Source: Paracoccaceae bacterium
GTDB taxonomy: Bacteria; Pseudomonadota; Alphaproteobacteria; Rhodobacterales; Rhodobacteraceae
DNA: 64,000 nucleotides
NCBI GenBank assembly: GCA_014323795.1
Contig: JACONK010000001.1
Location: 213,218-277,217 of the forward strand
Direction of reading: 5' to 3'
In this document: piece after piece, positions 40,787 through 50,675 of the stretch
Numbering within the stretch: position 1 is the first letter of the stretch
Layout of the letters: every line of letters starts with the position of its first letter
Position numbers and translations under genes: made by a program
Notes under the pieces: model-generated
Database searches by the model: none
What the model was told of the DNA's origin: nothing
The model's input: the letters and a program-made list of their open reading frames with translations, nothing else

Positions 40787-41440
40787 TTAACCCTGCAACT
40801 GCCCGCCGCGGTAACAATTGGCGGCTTTGAACAGACCCTGGCGCTGGAACAGAAGACGCAGGCCAAGCACACCCGGCACCACCGCCGCACACCGGTCGAG
40901 CCAGACCCTGGCACCGGGATACGTCTGCCGTACAACCGGAATCGCCAGAACAGCGGCGCATGTGGAATAGAACGCCAGTTCCACGACGAACTGGTTCAAA
41001 ATGATCAGGGAACGTTCAAACCCGGTCAGATCATCCGGGAAGATGACCACCAGAACCGCGGACGCAAAAAGCACCGATTTCGGATTGCCGAAGTTGACCA
41101 GTATGCCACCCAGGAACGCGTTACCCCGACGTACATCGCAGGCTGAAATCGGATGTGCCGCCGTCATCCACAGGGTCCACGCCAGCCACAACAGGTAGCC
41201 CGCGCCGATGATTTTTAGCCCCGCGTAGGCCCAAGGGAAGATCGTGAAGACAGCGTCAAGACCCAAAAGCGCGATTCCCGTCCACGTTGCCGCCATCAGG
41301 CCGAGCCCGGCACCGGTTGCCATACCGCGGGCAAGGTCGCCCGTCAGCGCGTTGCGCAGCACGTAAGGAAGCGCAGGCCCGGGGCTCGCCAGCACGGCCA
41401 GAAGCGTGACGTTAAAGGCTGCGAAGCTGGCGACATCCAT
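40787..41440 (-). CDS. LysE-family translocator
   Basis: 217 residues. The N-terminus FAAFNVTLLAVLASPGPALPYVLRNALTGDLARGMATGAG has the SPGP motif and following Arg/Gly-rich loop of the LysE/RhtB exporters; about six helices follow. Probably exports an amino acid or derivative. It sits 15 bp upstream of the fabI stop side on the same strand, possibly as part of a loose operon (fabI then lysE). Confidence 0.9.
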   Translation of the reverse strand: MDVASFAAFNVTLLAVLASPGPALPYVLRNALTGDLARGMATGAGLGLMAATWTGIALLGLDAVFTIFPWAYAGLKIIGAGYLLWLAWTLWMTAAHPISACDVRRGNAFLGGILVNFGNPKSVLFASAVLVVIFPDDLTGFERSLIILNQFVVELAFYSTCAAVLAIPVVRQTYPGARVWLDRCAAVVPGVLGLRLLFQRQGLFKAANCYRGGQLQG

Positions 41441-41454
41441 CGATCAGAACATCG

Positions 41455-42273
41455 TCACTTGCGGCCTGAAACAACGTCTATGTCCGGTGCGTCTTCGGCT
41501 TTCATACCGACGATGTGATAGCCGCTGTCCACGTGATGATTTTCGCCCGTTACACCGGATGCGAGGTCAGAGCACAGATACATCCCCGCCTTGCCCACAT
41601 CATCGGTAGTCACGTTGCGGCGCAGGGGGGAGTTCAGCTCATTCCATTTCAGAATATAGCGGAAATCCCCGATGCCCGAGGCAGCAAGCGTCCTGATCGG
41701 GCCGGCGGACAGGGCATTCACCCGGATGTTCTTCGGGCCGAGGTCCATGGCCAAGTACTTCACGCTGGCTTCCAGACCGGCTTTGGCGATACCCATGACA
41801 TTGTAGTGGGGCATCACCATTTCTGCCCCGTAGTAGGTCAGCGTCAGCAGGGCACCGCCGTTCGGCATCAGCTCTTCGGCGCGTTTTGCCACAGCGGTGA
41901 AACTGTAGACCGAGATATCCATCGTCATGCGAAAGTTTTCGGGGCTGGTATCAACGTAGCGGCCCCGCAGTTCATTCTTGTCTGAAAAACCAATAGCATG
42001 GACTATAAAATCCAGTATGCCCCAATCGGCTTTCAACGCGTTGAACAGGGCGTCCATGCTGGCAGCGTGGGTTACGTCACATTCCAGTACATGGGCCGCG
42101 CCGATACTTTTGGCCAGCGGCTTTACCCGTTTGCCGAGCACCTCTCCCTGACAGGAAAACGCAAGCTCTGCGCCCTGTTCATGGCAGGCACGTGCGATCC
42201 CCCACGCGATGGACTTGTCATTTGCGACCCCCATGATTAGGCCGCGTTTGCCTTCCATCAGTCCTGCACCCAT
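41455..42273 (-). CDS. fabI: enoyl-[acyl-carrier-protein] reductase (NADH)
   Basis: 272 residues from the ATG at 42273, preceded by AAGGATACAAC. The open frame continues far upstream (to 43071) against pdxH, but that part is antisense shadow. SDR fold with the FabI dinucleotide motif LIMGVANDKSIAWGIA at about 12-27, and the catalytic Tyr-x6-Lys in YNVMGIAKAGLEASVKYLAMDLG. DKNELRGRYVDTS and AGPIRTLAASGI are FabI-specific. Last step of fatty-acid elongation; target of triclosan-type inhibitors. Confidence 0.97.
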   Translation of the reverse strand: MGAGLMEGKRGLIMGVANDKSIAWGIARACHEQGAELAFSCQGEVLGKRVKPLAKSIGAAHVLECDVTHAASMDALFNALKADWGILDFIVHAIGFSDKNELRGRYVDTSPENFRMTMDISVYSFTAVAKRAEELMPNGGALLTLTYYGAEMVMPHYNVMGIAKAGLEASVKYLAMDLGPKNIRVNALSAGPIRTLAASGIGDFRYILKWNELNSPLRRNVTTDDVGKAGMYLCSDLASGVTGENHHVDSGYHIVGMKAEDAPDIDVVSGRK

Positions 42274-42414
42274 GTTGTATCCTTTGTCCTTGTTGTAGTA
42301 CGGCGATTTTATGCCAGGGCCGCAGGTTGCCACAAGAGCAGGGTTATCCCTGCCGAAAAACAGTGTCGGAGGGGGAAAGTCAATCTGAATTACCGGAAAT
42401 ACTGGAAGAAAGAG

Positions 42415-43038
42415 ATGAAACCGAACGATATTTCTGTGGATCGGGATGGGATGTTCGCCGGTGATGATCCCTTTGTGATCGTGCGCACCTGGCTCTCGGA
42501 GGCACAAGAGACCGAACTCAATGACGCCAATGCCATGGCATTGGCAACGGTGGACGGTGACGGGCTGCCTAATGTGCGCATGGTTTTGCTCAAGGATATT
42601 CGCGAAGATGCCTTCGTTTTTTTCACGAACTACACCAGCCAAAAGGCGGCGGAACTTGAGACCCGCAAAAAAGCGGCGGCAGTGTTGCACTGGAAAAGTT
42701 TGCGGCGCCAGATCCGGTTTCGCGGCACGGTTGCCCGTGTGGATAGGGCTGAATCGGACATCTACTTTGAGACCCGCAGCGTGTTTTCCCGTATCGGTGC
42801 CTGGGCGTCGGATCAGTCTTCCCCACTCACCCGCAGGTCGAAACTGGAGGCCCGCATGGCAGAATTGAAAAATAAACTCGGCGACAACCCGGGGTGCCCG
42901 CCATTTTGGGGGGGGTATATTATTACGCCCCTGGAAATTGAATTCTGGTGCGACGGGGAAGCCCGTTTGCATGATCGGTTTCGGTGGACAAAAACGAATA
43001 CCGAGGGTGCCTGGGATGTCGTACGCCTCAACCCATAG
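42415..43038 (+). CDS. pdxH: pyridoxamine 5'-phosphate oxidase
   Basis: 207 residues, complete. FMN-binding fold with NAMALATVDGDGLPNVRMVLLKDI (about 39-62), FFTNYTSQKAAELE and KSLRRQIRFRG, and the C-terminal signature W-x-R-like FWCDGEARLHDRFRW. Oxidises pyridoxine or pyridoxamine phosphate to PLP. The gene is divergent from fabI, with 141 bp between, as in many Rhodobacteraceae. Confidence 0.97.
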   Translation: MKPNDISVDRDGMFAGDDPFVIVRTWLSEAQETELNDANAMALATVDGDGLPNVRMVLLKDIREDAFVFFTNYTSQKAAELETRKKAAAVLHWKSLRRQIRFRGTVARVDRAESDIYFETRSVFSRIGAWASDQSSPLTRRSKLEARMAELKNKLGDNPGCPPFWGGYIITPLEIEFWCDGEARLHDRFRWTKTNTEGAWDVVRLNP

Positions 43039-43079
43039 GTGCACTGGCAGTATGCGGCGTGTGCTCAACATTTATGTAG

Positions 43080-43290
43080 TTGATGTCTCCCGTTTTTGTA
43101 AAAAGTGGCTGGCAAATAAAAAACCGGAAGGTTAGGGACATGGCTTCGTGAAACCCCCGGCAACGCGGAAGAGATTTTTGTCTATATGGAAGAATTGTGT
43201 GCCCAAGGTGCCGCAGAGCCTGTTCAGGGGGACGCAATTTGCAGGTGCCCGGCCCAAGGCCTGTTCGGTCAGATGGCTGTCGAAATACGT
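43080..43290 (+). pseudogene. remnant of a cold-shock-domain (CspA-type) gene
   Basis: Reading across frameshifts gives CKKWLANKKPEG, a TAG, then GHGFV. In the next frame come GNAEEIFVYMEELCAQGAAE, PVQGDAIC and GLFGQMAVEIRDWD. This follows the order of the second cold-shock domain of Rhodobacteraceae CspA proteins (KWF, KGFGFV, EDVFVHIEVLRRSGLADL, GKMAAEIAAWD). In relatives a cspA gene sits directly before the DUF192 gene, as here. The first domain is missing and there are at least one stop and one shift, so the gene is dead. Confidence 0.65.
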
Positions 43291-43732
43291 GATTGGGATT
43301 TTGCTTTTGGCAACTCATCCCGCCACAGCATGTCGGCAGGACCAGGTTGATTTGCGGTGGGACGGTGGGTCTGCCAGATTTTGGGTAGAAATTGCCGACG
43401 ACTATGACAAACGTATGCGCGGGCTGATGTTTCGCGAGAACCTTGGGCGTTACAGTGGAATGCTGTTTGTTTATGAGTACCCAATGACGGTTTCGTTCTG
43501 GATGAAAAATACGCTGATCCCGCTTGACATAATCTTTCTGGATAAAACGGGAGTTGTGCAAAAGGTACATGCCGATGCTGTCCCTGGCAGCCTTGAAAGC
43601 ATCCCGGGCGGCGATAATATCCTGGCGGTTCTTGAAATCAACGGCGGGCTTGCGGCAGAGTTGGGCATTCGCCCGGGTGCCCGTATGAGGCACCCGGCCT
43701 TTGCGGGCACCGCTGAATGGCCGTGCAATTGA
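43148..43732 (+). CDS. DUF192 domain protein, probably exported
   Basis: DUF192 domain with VDLRWDGGSARFWVEIADDYD, RMRGLMFRENLGRYSGMLFVY, FWMKNTLIPLDIIFLD and VLEINGGLAAELGIRPGARMRHPAF. Function of the family is unknown. A hydrophobic export signal (YVIGILLLATHPATAC) begins at about residue 47. The first 45 residues from the GTG at 43148 are an out-of-frame reading of the dead cold-shock gene, so the true start may be a later GTG, for example 43289. RNA-level data would settle it. Followed by tRNA-Pro. Confidence 0.8.
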   Translation: MKPPATRKRFLSIWKNCVPKVPQSLFRGTQFAGARPKACSVRWLSKYVIGILLLATHPATACRQDQVDLRWDGGSARFWVEIADDYDKRMRGLMFRENLGRYSGMLFVYEYPMTVSFWMKNTLIPLDIIFLDKTGVVQKVHADAVPGSLESIPGGDNILAVLEINGGLAAELGIRPGARMRHPAFAGTAEWPCN

Positions 43733-43799
43733 TTCGCAGGCGTCCGCGGTTTTTCTCTTTTCAAATCAGGTGACGGTCTTTATGGCAGGCGCATCGGTT

Positions 43800-43876
43800 C
43801 GGGGCGTGGCGCAGCCTGGTAGCGCACCTGTTTTGGGTACAGGGGGTCGTGAGTTCGAATCTCGCCGCCCCGACCA
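43800..43876 (+). tRNA. tRNA-Pro (anticodon TGG)
   Basis: 77 bases including encoded CCA. Acceptor stem CGGGGCG pairs with CGCCCCG; anticodon stem CCTGT/ACAGG encloses loop TTTGGGT, giving anticodon TGG; the T arm contains GTTCGAATC. All four arms fold. Confidence 0.97.
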
Positions 43877-43941
43877 ATTTCCGGAAAGTCAGAATTTAAG
43901 CATCTGTGGCGCGTAAGGTGGTTCTTTCAGAAAAACCAGGG

Positions 43942-44253
43942 TCAGATGGTGAGTTCGTCCAGCGGCTTCCCCGCTTCCAGGTGTGCCCTGACCCAGGCGG
44001 GCTGACGTCCCCGGCCGCTCCATGTTAAGGCACTGTCTTCCGGGTGCTTGTATTTTGGCGGATTTCTCATCTTTTCAGAACTTCTGTTCGCCAGTTGGCT
44101 TAACGAATATCCCAATTCACGCGCTTTGGCTTCAACCGCGGCGCGGGCTTCGTCCAAGCGACGCTTCTCAAAATTACGGATGGCTCTGTCCACATCTTTT
44201 CGCAGCTTCAGCAGTTCTTTGCGCGTCAGTGTGCCAAGGTCTATTTTTGCCAT
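43942..44253 (-). CDS. H-NS family nucleoid-associated protein
   Basis: 103 residues from the ATG at 44253; a start at 44283 would add MSKSQTETIK and has AAGG only three bases away. An N-terminal coiled-coil oligomerisation part (LTRKELLKLRKDVDRAIRNFEKRRLDEARAA) precedes the C-terminal H-NS DNA-binding motif TWSGRGRQPAWVRAHLEAGKPLDEL, the usual RGRxP AT-hook-like core. Likely silences AT-rich or foreign genes. Single gene between tRNA-Pro and nrdJ. Confidence 0.9.
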   Translation of the reverse strand: MAKIDLGTLTRKELLKLRKDVDRAIRNFEKRRLDEARAAVEAKARELGYSLSQLANRSSEKMRNPPKYKHPEDSALTWSGRGRQPAWVRAHLEAGKPLDELTI

Positions 44254-44545
44254 TTTGATTGTTTCCGTTTGCGATTTGCTCATTTTCCTTTAATTTCAGA
44301 GCTTAATACGGCAAATTCCAGGGTAGACTAGTTAAAAAAATTAAAAAGTTAATAGAAAGGTATTTTGGCAAATCTCGCCGACATCAATTGGCCCCCATGA
44401 CTGGCAACACTACCCAGGATGAAAATTGTGCGTCAGCCGCGGGAATGTGCGTCGCGAATCAACCTTGCGGCATAAAATGGCGACGATTCTGCCCGGTAAC
44501 TGCCTGTGATTCTCCGCGCCCGCGCTGCCGTCCCACCGCCATCCC

Positions 44546-44568
44546 ACCAGGGATCCGGTATCCCTGGT
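44546..44568. other. perfect hairpin in the hns-nrdJ gap
   Basis: A 9-bp perfect stem (ACCAGGGAT with ATCCCTGGT) around a 5-base loop, followed on plus by TTGCGG rather than a T run. It could be an attenuator or a remnant terminator. I looked through 44284-44827 for a cobalamin riboswitch before nrdJ and did not find its conserved boxes. No gene in this gap. Confidence 0.5.
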
Positions 44569-44674
44569 TTGCGGCCCCACAATCCGGAGAGCCATTTTTA
44601 ACCTTTGATTTTGGCGGTTTGTCGGGTGCTGCGGAGGCACTGTAAAAACGGTCGTTGACACCACAGGCATCAGG

Positions 44675-44718
44675 TCACAATCTGTGCTGACCCTGGGGCA
44701 GGACACAATATGTAGTGC
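44675..44718 (+). promoter_or_regulatory. NrdR-box-like sites before nrdJ
   Basis: ACACAATATGTAGTGC at 44703-44718 fits the NrdR consensus ACACWATATATWGTGT well. A weaker copy TCACAATCTGTGCTGA lies at 44675-44690. NrdR sites normally come in pairs; here the spacing is 28 bp start to start, slightly off the usual 31-32. A TTGACA at 44655-44660 upstream may be the -35 box, so the weak box would cover the -10. NrdR repression of nrdJ is inference. Confidence 0.55.
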
Positions 44719-44827
44719 TGCCACGCAGGGGCCAAGAGGGACAGGCTGTGGCTGTAAATAAAGGGCTGGATGCCCATAGCTGCCGGCTGTTGCCCAAAAA
44801 TAACAAAGCCAGGATAGGGGGCGGACC

Positions 44828-47800
44828 GTGAATATCCAACGCCGGTTTACAACAGAAGGTAGGGATGCATACGCGGGCATCGATTTTCACACCACATCCA
44901 GCGAGATCAGGAACCCGGACGGGTCGGTCGTTTTCTCGCTGGAAAATGTGGAAGTCCCGACCTGCTGGTCGCAGGTGGCTGCCGATGTGATTGCGCAGAA
45001 ATATTTCCGTAAAGCAGATGTGTCCGTCCACCTCAGGAAAGTCCCCGAAAAGGGTGTGCCGGAATTCTTGTGGCGCTCCATCCCCGACATTTCCAGGCAG
45101 GCAGAAGCAGGCGAGGCCTACCAGGGTGAAACAAGCGCGAGGCAGGTTTTTGACCGGTTGGCAGGTGCCTGGGCCTATTGGGGCTGGAAAGGCGGCATGT
45201 TTGATACAGCGGAGGATGCGCATGCCTATTTTGATGAGATGCGGCACATGTTGGCAGCACAGATGGGCGCACCCAACAGTCCGCAATGGTTTAACACCGG
45301 TCTGCACTGGGCCTATGGCATCAATGGTCCGGGCCAGGGGCATCACTACGTTGACTTCAGGACAGGCAAGTTGGCCGAATCGAAGTCAGCCTATGAGCGT
45401 CCGCAACCGCATGCCTGCTTCATACAGTCTGTCGACGATGATCTGGTGAATGACGGCGGAATCATGGATTTGTGGGTCCGTGAAGCGCGGCTGTTCAAAT
45501 ACGGATCCGGTACGGGCACCAACTTCTCTTCCCTGCGCGGTGCCGATGAGCCGTTGGGCGGCGGCGGCAGGTCTTCTGGTCTGATGTCATTTCTAAAGAT
45601 CGGGGATCGCGCCGCGGGCGCAATCAAATCAGGTGGCACGACCCGCCGCGCCGCCAAGATGGTGATCTGCGATATGGATCACCCGGACATCAAGGACTTC
45701 GTGAATTGGAAGATTCGCGAAGAGCAGAAAGTGGCAGCACTCGTCGCCGGTTCCAGAATGCATGAGGATAAGCTGAACGAAATCTTCGGTGCGATCCGCG
45801 GTTGGGATGGCGCGGAAGAAGACGCCTTTGATCCGAGGGTAAATGTGGGTCTCAAGGCAGCGATACATACCGCGAAGAAGGCAAAAATCCCGGAAACTTG
45901 CGTCAATCGTGTGCTGCAATATGCACGGCAGGGTTTTGTCTCTGTTGAATTCCCGACCTACGATACAGACTGGGATGGTGAAGCCTATGCAACGGTTGCC
46001 GGCCAGAATTCCAACAATTCCGTACGCGTCACCGACGCTTTCCTGAAGGCTGTGCGTGAAGACCGGCCCTGGGAGCTGATCCGCCGCACCGACGGCCAGG
46101 TGGCAGAGACGGTCTCCGCCCGTGAACTGTGGGAAGATGTATGCCATGCAGCCTGGGCCTGCGCTGACCCGGGCGTCCAGTTCCACGACACCATCAACTC
46201 CTGGCACACCTGCCCCGAAGACGGTGAAATCCGTGGGTCGAATCCATGTTCGGAATACATGTTCCTTGATGACACTGCCTGTAACCTGGCCTCCATGAAC
46301 CTGCTGAAATTCTATAAGGATGGCCAGTTTGATGCAGCCGCCTACATGCATGCCACGCGGCTCTGGACTATAACGCTGGAAATCAGCGTGTTGATGGCAC
46401 AGTTCCCATCCAGGAAAATTGCAGGGCTCAGCCACAGGTTCCGCACCCTGGGCCTCGGGTATGCCAACATCGGTGGCCTCTTGATGAATATGGGGCTTGG
46501 GTATGACAGCGACGAAGGCCGCGCACTCTGCGGTGCGCTGACAGCACTGATGACCGGTGTGTCTTACGCAACCTCGGCTGAGATGGCCAGTGAATTGGGC
46601 ACTTTTCCAGGCTACGAGAAGAACGCGGATCACATGCTTCGCGTCATGCGTAACCACCGCAGGGCCGCCTATGGCAAAGCCGAAAATTACGAGGGGCTGG
46701 AAATTTTGCCGGTTCCGCTTGACCACGCCAATTGTCCGGATGAACAGCTCTTGAATCTCGCCAAAAGTGCCTGGGACAGTGCGCTGAGTCTGGGTCAAAA
46801 GCACGGCTACCGCAACGCGCAGGTGTCCGTGATCGCGCCCACCGGCACCATTGGCCTGGTGATGGACTGCGACACCACGGGCATTGAGCCGGACTTCGCG
46901 CTGGTGAAGTTCAAGAAGCTCGCCGGTGGTGGCTATTTCAAGATCATCAACCGGTCGGTTCCGGCCGCGCTGAAAACGCTCGGCTATCCGGCAAGCCAGA
47001 TCAGGGAGATCGTGTCCTATGCCGTCGGTCACGGAACCATAGACACTGCACCGGACATCAACCCGACGACGTTGACCCGCCACGGCTTTGGTCCGGAAGA
47101 ACTGCAGAAAGTTGATGCAGCCCTGCCGACCGCCTTCGATATCCGGTTTGTGTTTAATCAGTGGACGCTGGGCGCAGACTTCTGCACGGGCACCCTTGGT
47201 ATCCCGGAAGAAAAGCTGAGCGACCCGGCCTTTGATCTGCTGACGCATCTCGGTTTCAACAAAGCGCAGATTGAGGCGGCCAACGCCCACGCCTGCGGGA
47301 CGATGACACTGGAAGGGGCACCTTTTCTCAGGGACGAGCATCTGCACGTCTTTGACTGTGCCAACCCGTGCGGGAAAATTGGCAAGCGTTTTTTGAGCGT
47401 GGACAGCCACATCACCATGATGGCCGCGGCGCAGAGCTTCATCTCCGGTGCGATTTCCAAAACGATCAACCTGCCCCAAGGCGCAACCATTGAGGACTGC
47501 CGGAAAGCCTATGAGGCCAGCTGGTCACTGGGCGTGAAAGCCAACGCGCTTTATCGTGACGGGTCAAAACTGAGCCAACCATTGTCGGCGGCACTCATCG
47601 AGGACGATGAAGAGCTGGAAGAGATACTTGCAGAAGCACCAGCAGGGGAACGCGCCCGGGTTCTGGCGGGCAAGATCGTCGAAAAGGTGATTGTCAGGGA
47701 AATCGACCGGGTTCGCGACAAACTGCCGCAGCGCCGTAAAGGCTACACCCAGAAGGCGGTTGTCGGTGGGCACAAGGTTTACCTGCGCACCGGCGAGTAT

Positions 47801-48481
47801 GAGGACGGCAGGCTTGGCGAGATCTTCATAGATATGCACAAGGAAGGTGCCGGCTTCCGTGCGATGATGAATAATTTCGCCATCGCCGTATCCGTGGGTC
47901 TGCAGTATGGGGTGCCGCTTGATGAGTTCGTGGATGCCTTCACGTTCACCCGGTTTGAACCGGCGGGGATGGTGCAGGGCAACGACTCGATCAAAAATGC
48001 GACGTCAATCCTCGACTACATCTTCCGGGAGCTTGCTGTCAGCTACCTCGACCGCACGGACCTGGCACATGTGAAGCCCGGCGGGGCCCGCTTTGATGAG
48101 CTCGGCTGTGGGGAAGGAGAGGGCGTATCGAACATCAGACCAGCGTCTGATGACGCTGTGGCACTCCTTAAGCAGGTGGTCAGCCCCGGCTACCACCGCC
48201 ACCGAATGTCGCAGGAACTGATGGTTTTTCAGGGCGGCGCGACGGAAGCACTGTTCCGGTCGAAGTGTGCGACCGCTGCCGAAATTGCACCTGCACCAGG
48301 GCCTGGTCCGGCACCTGCCAGGATGTCGGTTGTTGCCTTGGCTGCCATGGACGAACGCCAGAAGGCCAGGATGCAGGGCTACGAGGGCGATGCCTGCGAG
48401 GACTGCGGCAACTACACGCTGGTGCGCAACGGCACCTGCATGAAATGCAACACCTGCGGGTCAACAAGCGGATGCGGCTGA
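44828..48481 (+). CDS. nrdJ: adenosylcobalamin-dependent ribonucleoside-diphosphate reductase (class II)
   Basis: 1217 residues, as in other Roseobacter NrdJ proteins. Catalytic barrel with [21 protein letters not shown] (about 475-495) and the active-site region ending [21 protein letters not shown]. The B12-dependent class is shown by the large insert and the tail [21 protein letters not shown], a zinc-ribbon that carries the reducing cysteines. It reduces ribonucleotides for DNA synthesis with or without oxygen. The GTG start at 44828 follows GGGGGCGGACC. NrdR boxes lie upstream. Confidence 0.96.
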   Translation: MNIQRRFTTEGRDAYAGIDFHTTSSEIRNPDGSVVFSLENVEVPTCWSQVAADVIAQKYFRKADVSVHLRKVPEKGVPEFLWRSIPDISRQAEAGEAYQGETSARQVFDRLAGAWAYWGWKGGMFDTAEDAHAYFDEMRHMLAAQMGAPNSPQWFNTGLHWAYGINGPGQGHHYVDFRTGKLAESKSAYERPQPHACFIQSVDDDLVNDGGIMDLWVREARLFKYGSGTGTNFSSLRGADEPLGGGGRSSGLMSFLKIGDRAAGAIKSGGTTRRAAKMVICDMDHPDIKDFVNWKIREEQKVAALVAGSRMHEDKLNEIFGAIRGWDGAEEDAFDPRVNVGLKAAIHTAKKAKIPETCVNRVLQYARQGFVSVEFPTYDTDWDGEAYATVAGQNSNNSVRVTDAFLKAVREDRPWELIRRTDGQVAETVSARELWEDVCHAAWACADPGVQFHDTINSWHTCPEDGEIRGSNPCSEYMFLDDTACNLASMNLLKFYKDGQFDAAAYMHATRLWTITLEISVLMAQFPSRKIAGLSHRFRTLGLGYANIGGLLMNMGLGYDSDEGRALCGALTALMTGVSYATSAEMASELGTFPGYEKNADHMLRVMRNHRRAAYGKAENYEGLEILPVPLDHANCPDEQLLNLAKSAWDSALSLGQKHGYRNAQVSVIAPTGTIGLVMDCDTTGIEPDFALVKFKKLAGGGYFKIINRSVPAALKTLGYPASQIREIVSYAVGHGTIDTAPDINPTTLTRHGFGPEELQKVDAALPTAFDIRFVFNQWTLGADFCTGTLGIPEEKLSDPAFDLLTHLGFNKAQIEAANAHACGTMTLEGAPFLRDEHLHVFDCANPCGKIGKRFLSVDSHITMMAAAQSFISGAISKTINLPQGATIEDCRKAYEASWSLGVKANALYRDGSKLSQPLSAALIEDDEELEEILAEAPAGERARVLAGKIVEKVIVREIDRVRDKLPQRRKGYTQKAVVGGHKVYLRTGEYEDGRLGEIFIDMHKEGAGFRAMMNNFAIAVSVGLQYGVPLDEFVDAFTFTRFEPAGMVQGNDSIKNATSILDYIFRELAVSYLDRTDLAHVKPGGARFDELGCGEGEGVSNIRPASDDAVALLKQVVSPGYHRHRMSQELMVFQGGATEALFRSKCATAAEIAPAPGPGPAPARMSVVALAAMDERQKARMQGYEGDACEDCGNYTLVRNGTCMKCNTCGSTSGCG

Positions 48482-48891
48482 CAAGACATCGGGAATTCAG
48501 ATTCAAGAATACCGGCCAACTCTCGCGGGTTCGTGGAATTCCTGGAAGGGGTGGAATTCGGGTATTCGTTTGAGTCTGTGTCACACAGCGTTGGCTTGAA
48601 AAGTGTGTCCTGTTTCCCTGCGCACAGGGTATGGAGGATTGTCGTAAACAGCACCCACGGGGTTCCGGGACAAGGAAGAAGCGCATTTTGCGAATTTGGG
48701 CACTTTTACCTTCACCCGGACCATTTTGATGAAATATCCGGCGGCGCGTTTCGAATTTCGTTCGATAACCCGAGTCACTTTTACGCTTCTGGCATCGAAA
48801 TCATCGAGGAACGGGAAGGAAATGCACAGGTTAAATCTGTGATTTCCGGTCAGCAATCTCTCAAGGCACAGGTGGCCGCATTCGGGACTGG
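48482..48891. other. gap after nrdJ
   Basis: A plus frame of 120 codons (48533-48895) starts with GTG, has no ribosome site and matches nothing I know. I do not call it a gene. No terminator for nrdJ was found by eye. Confidence 0.35.
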
Positions 48892-50174
48892 CTAAAAGCA
48901 GAACAGCCGAACGTTTGTGGTATCTGAAGAGAATGTCAAAATTGCAGCGAATCTTTTCAAGGGCCCGGGTGCCATCTGCCTGTGGGTGGCGCGGGAGAAA
49001 ACGAACATGAGGAGCCCGCCGCCACTGGCCGTTGTGACAAACGCGGGGGTCAGGCCGAGCACGTCGGTTAGCATGCCTGCAATACCGGCACCGATGGCGG
49101 TGAAGCCGAGCCCGACCACCACCCGGATGGACATCACCCGCCACACGCATGTCATCGGGCAGGTCGGCCTGGATGATCTGCTGCATGGAAACGCCACAAC
49201 CAGGTGCCGGTGGCACCCAGGATCGCGGCACAGGCAAGGGCCACGGGCCAATGTGACGTGTATCTAGGCATGGCCAGGGCACCAAGACCGCTGAAGGCGA
49301 TCATCAAATTGCAGTGCGAGAGCGCGTCTCGGGTTTGGTTGTGACCGCCACACCCAAGGCTTTGATAATTGCCGGTATCAGTGCGCCACCGCCTACAGCA
49401 GAGCCCAACTGCCCGAATCCTGTGGCACCACGGGCAAAGGCACCGTCCGCGATGACCGGCAGAACCTCCGGCACACCGCGAAGGGATACGGAAAAATGCA
49501 GGTGGCAGCGAGGATGGTGACAATGGTCCGGCGTGTACGAACATAGATCAGCCACTCGCGTATGGCGGTAGCGAAGGTCCGGGTGGTTCTGTCCGCCAGT
49601 CTGCGCGGGTGCAGCCGTGCAATGATCGCCAGGTTCGGCAGGAACATCGTACCAGTGATCAGAATCGCCGGGGTGATGCCCAGCCGTTCGAACATCAAAC
49701 CGTCTATAGCAGGTGAGAACAGCCGCGCCACGTTGAAGTTAATCGCGGAGAGCGCAACAACGCCGGATACATCTGACGGTGGTACCAGCCGGGGGCCAGG
49801 CGACAGGCGCACCGGGTGGTGAGCCGCCGCTACCGTGCCGAGGGCCAGAGATATGAATATCATCATGATTGGACCCGGAAAACCGCTTGTGCAGAGCCCG
49901 AGTAACGTCAGGATGCAGGCGATCATCGACAGACTGGTGATGTAGGCCGCCACACGGATGTCCGCACGGTCAACCATGACGCCAAAGCCCGGACCGCCAC
50001 AGAATGTCGGCAGAAGCGAGGCTGCCGCTACACCCGGTAAACGTGGCAGACCCGGCTGCATCCCAGGCGAGCCAGCCGATCAGAATCCGCACGATCCACA
50101 ATGGCATTCACGCCGTCTACCGCCCCGGCAAGGTAGAGACGGAATTCAGGTTCGCGCAGGGCGGAGAAGTTCAT
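48892..50174 (-). pseudogene. MFS transporter (EntS/MFS_3 type), shattered by frameshifts
   Basis: The start at 50174 reads MNFSALREPEFRLYLAGA. After a shift the sequence gives IGWLAWDAAGSATFTG, then GFGVMVDRADIRVAAYITSL, SGVVALSAINFNVARLFSPA and FERLGITPAILITG in another frame. The third frame continues GATGFGQLGSAVGGGALIPA, and the last part is VVVGLGFTAIGAGIAGMLTD. The order of blocks is that of a roughly 400-residue MFS_3 exporter. At least three frame changes make a single product impossible. Confidence 0.85.
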
Positions 50175-50271
50175 AAATATCCGATAGGCCATCGGTCCGG
50201 CAGGGGAAAGGACAGCTGCCCGCGCAAGCCCCCTTGAACTGCACGCCGCATCAGGCTATTGCCAGCGCGGT

Positions 50272-50347
50272 GCCGCTGTAGCTCAGTTGGTAGAGCACGT
50301 CATTCGTAATGATGGGGTCGTAGGTTCAAGTCCTATCAGCGGCACCA
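50272..50347 (+). tRNA. tRNA-Thr (anticodon CGT)
   Basis: 76 bases including encoded CCA. Acceptor GCCGCTG pairs with CAGCGGC; D arm GCTCAGTTGGTAGAGC; anticodon loop TTCGTAA gives CGT; T arm has GGTTCAAGTCC. It lies between the dead MFS gene and the dead lipoprotein gene. I saw no second copy of its 3' end nearby that would mark an att site. Confidence 0.96.
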
Positions 50348-50675
50348 GCTTCCGCGTTGAACCGGGATGCACCGGACCGCCCGACAGGGGGTGATTGATC
50401 GGGTACACAGGATTTTTTTTGAAAGGCAATCGGCCCCTCGCGGCCCGGCTTGAATTGATCGCCCGGCAGACATCCAACCCGGCCTGCCTCCCCGCACCAG
50501 CCCGGGTTCGTCACCCTTGGCAGGCCTCACACTGATCGGGCAGTAAGGCTGGCAGGCTATACCCCGTTTTCCGCGACGGCTTCTTCAATCAGATTTGTTT
50601 TACCGATAGCGATTCGATGAAAACCCATCGGATGGGAGGTTACCTCGATAAAGGCCCCTTTGGTAGCCTGTCTCG

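Noticed and set aside
42274..43071. Upstream extension of fabI to 538 codons
   Set aside because: The extension runs antisense through pdxH, and FabI proteins begin at the ATG at 42273, which has its own ribosome site.
44284..44827. Cobalamin riboswitch before nrdJ
   Set aside because: I looked for the conserved B12-box and core pieces and did not find them in order. Only a hairpin and NrdR-like boxes are visible.
45629..47479. 616-codon minus frame opposite nrdJ
   Set aside because: Long only because of codon bias in nrdJ; no family features.
48533..48895. 120-codon plus ORF after nrdJ
   Set aside because: GTG start without ribosome site, and no resemblance to a known family.
50272..50347. 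tRNA-Thr as an active attachment site
   Set aside because: No integrase and no repeated tRNA 3' end found in the neighbouring sequence.
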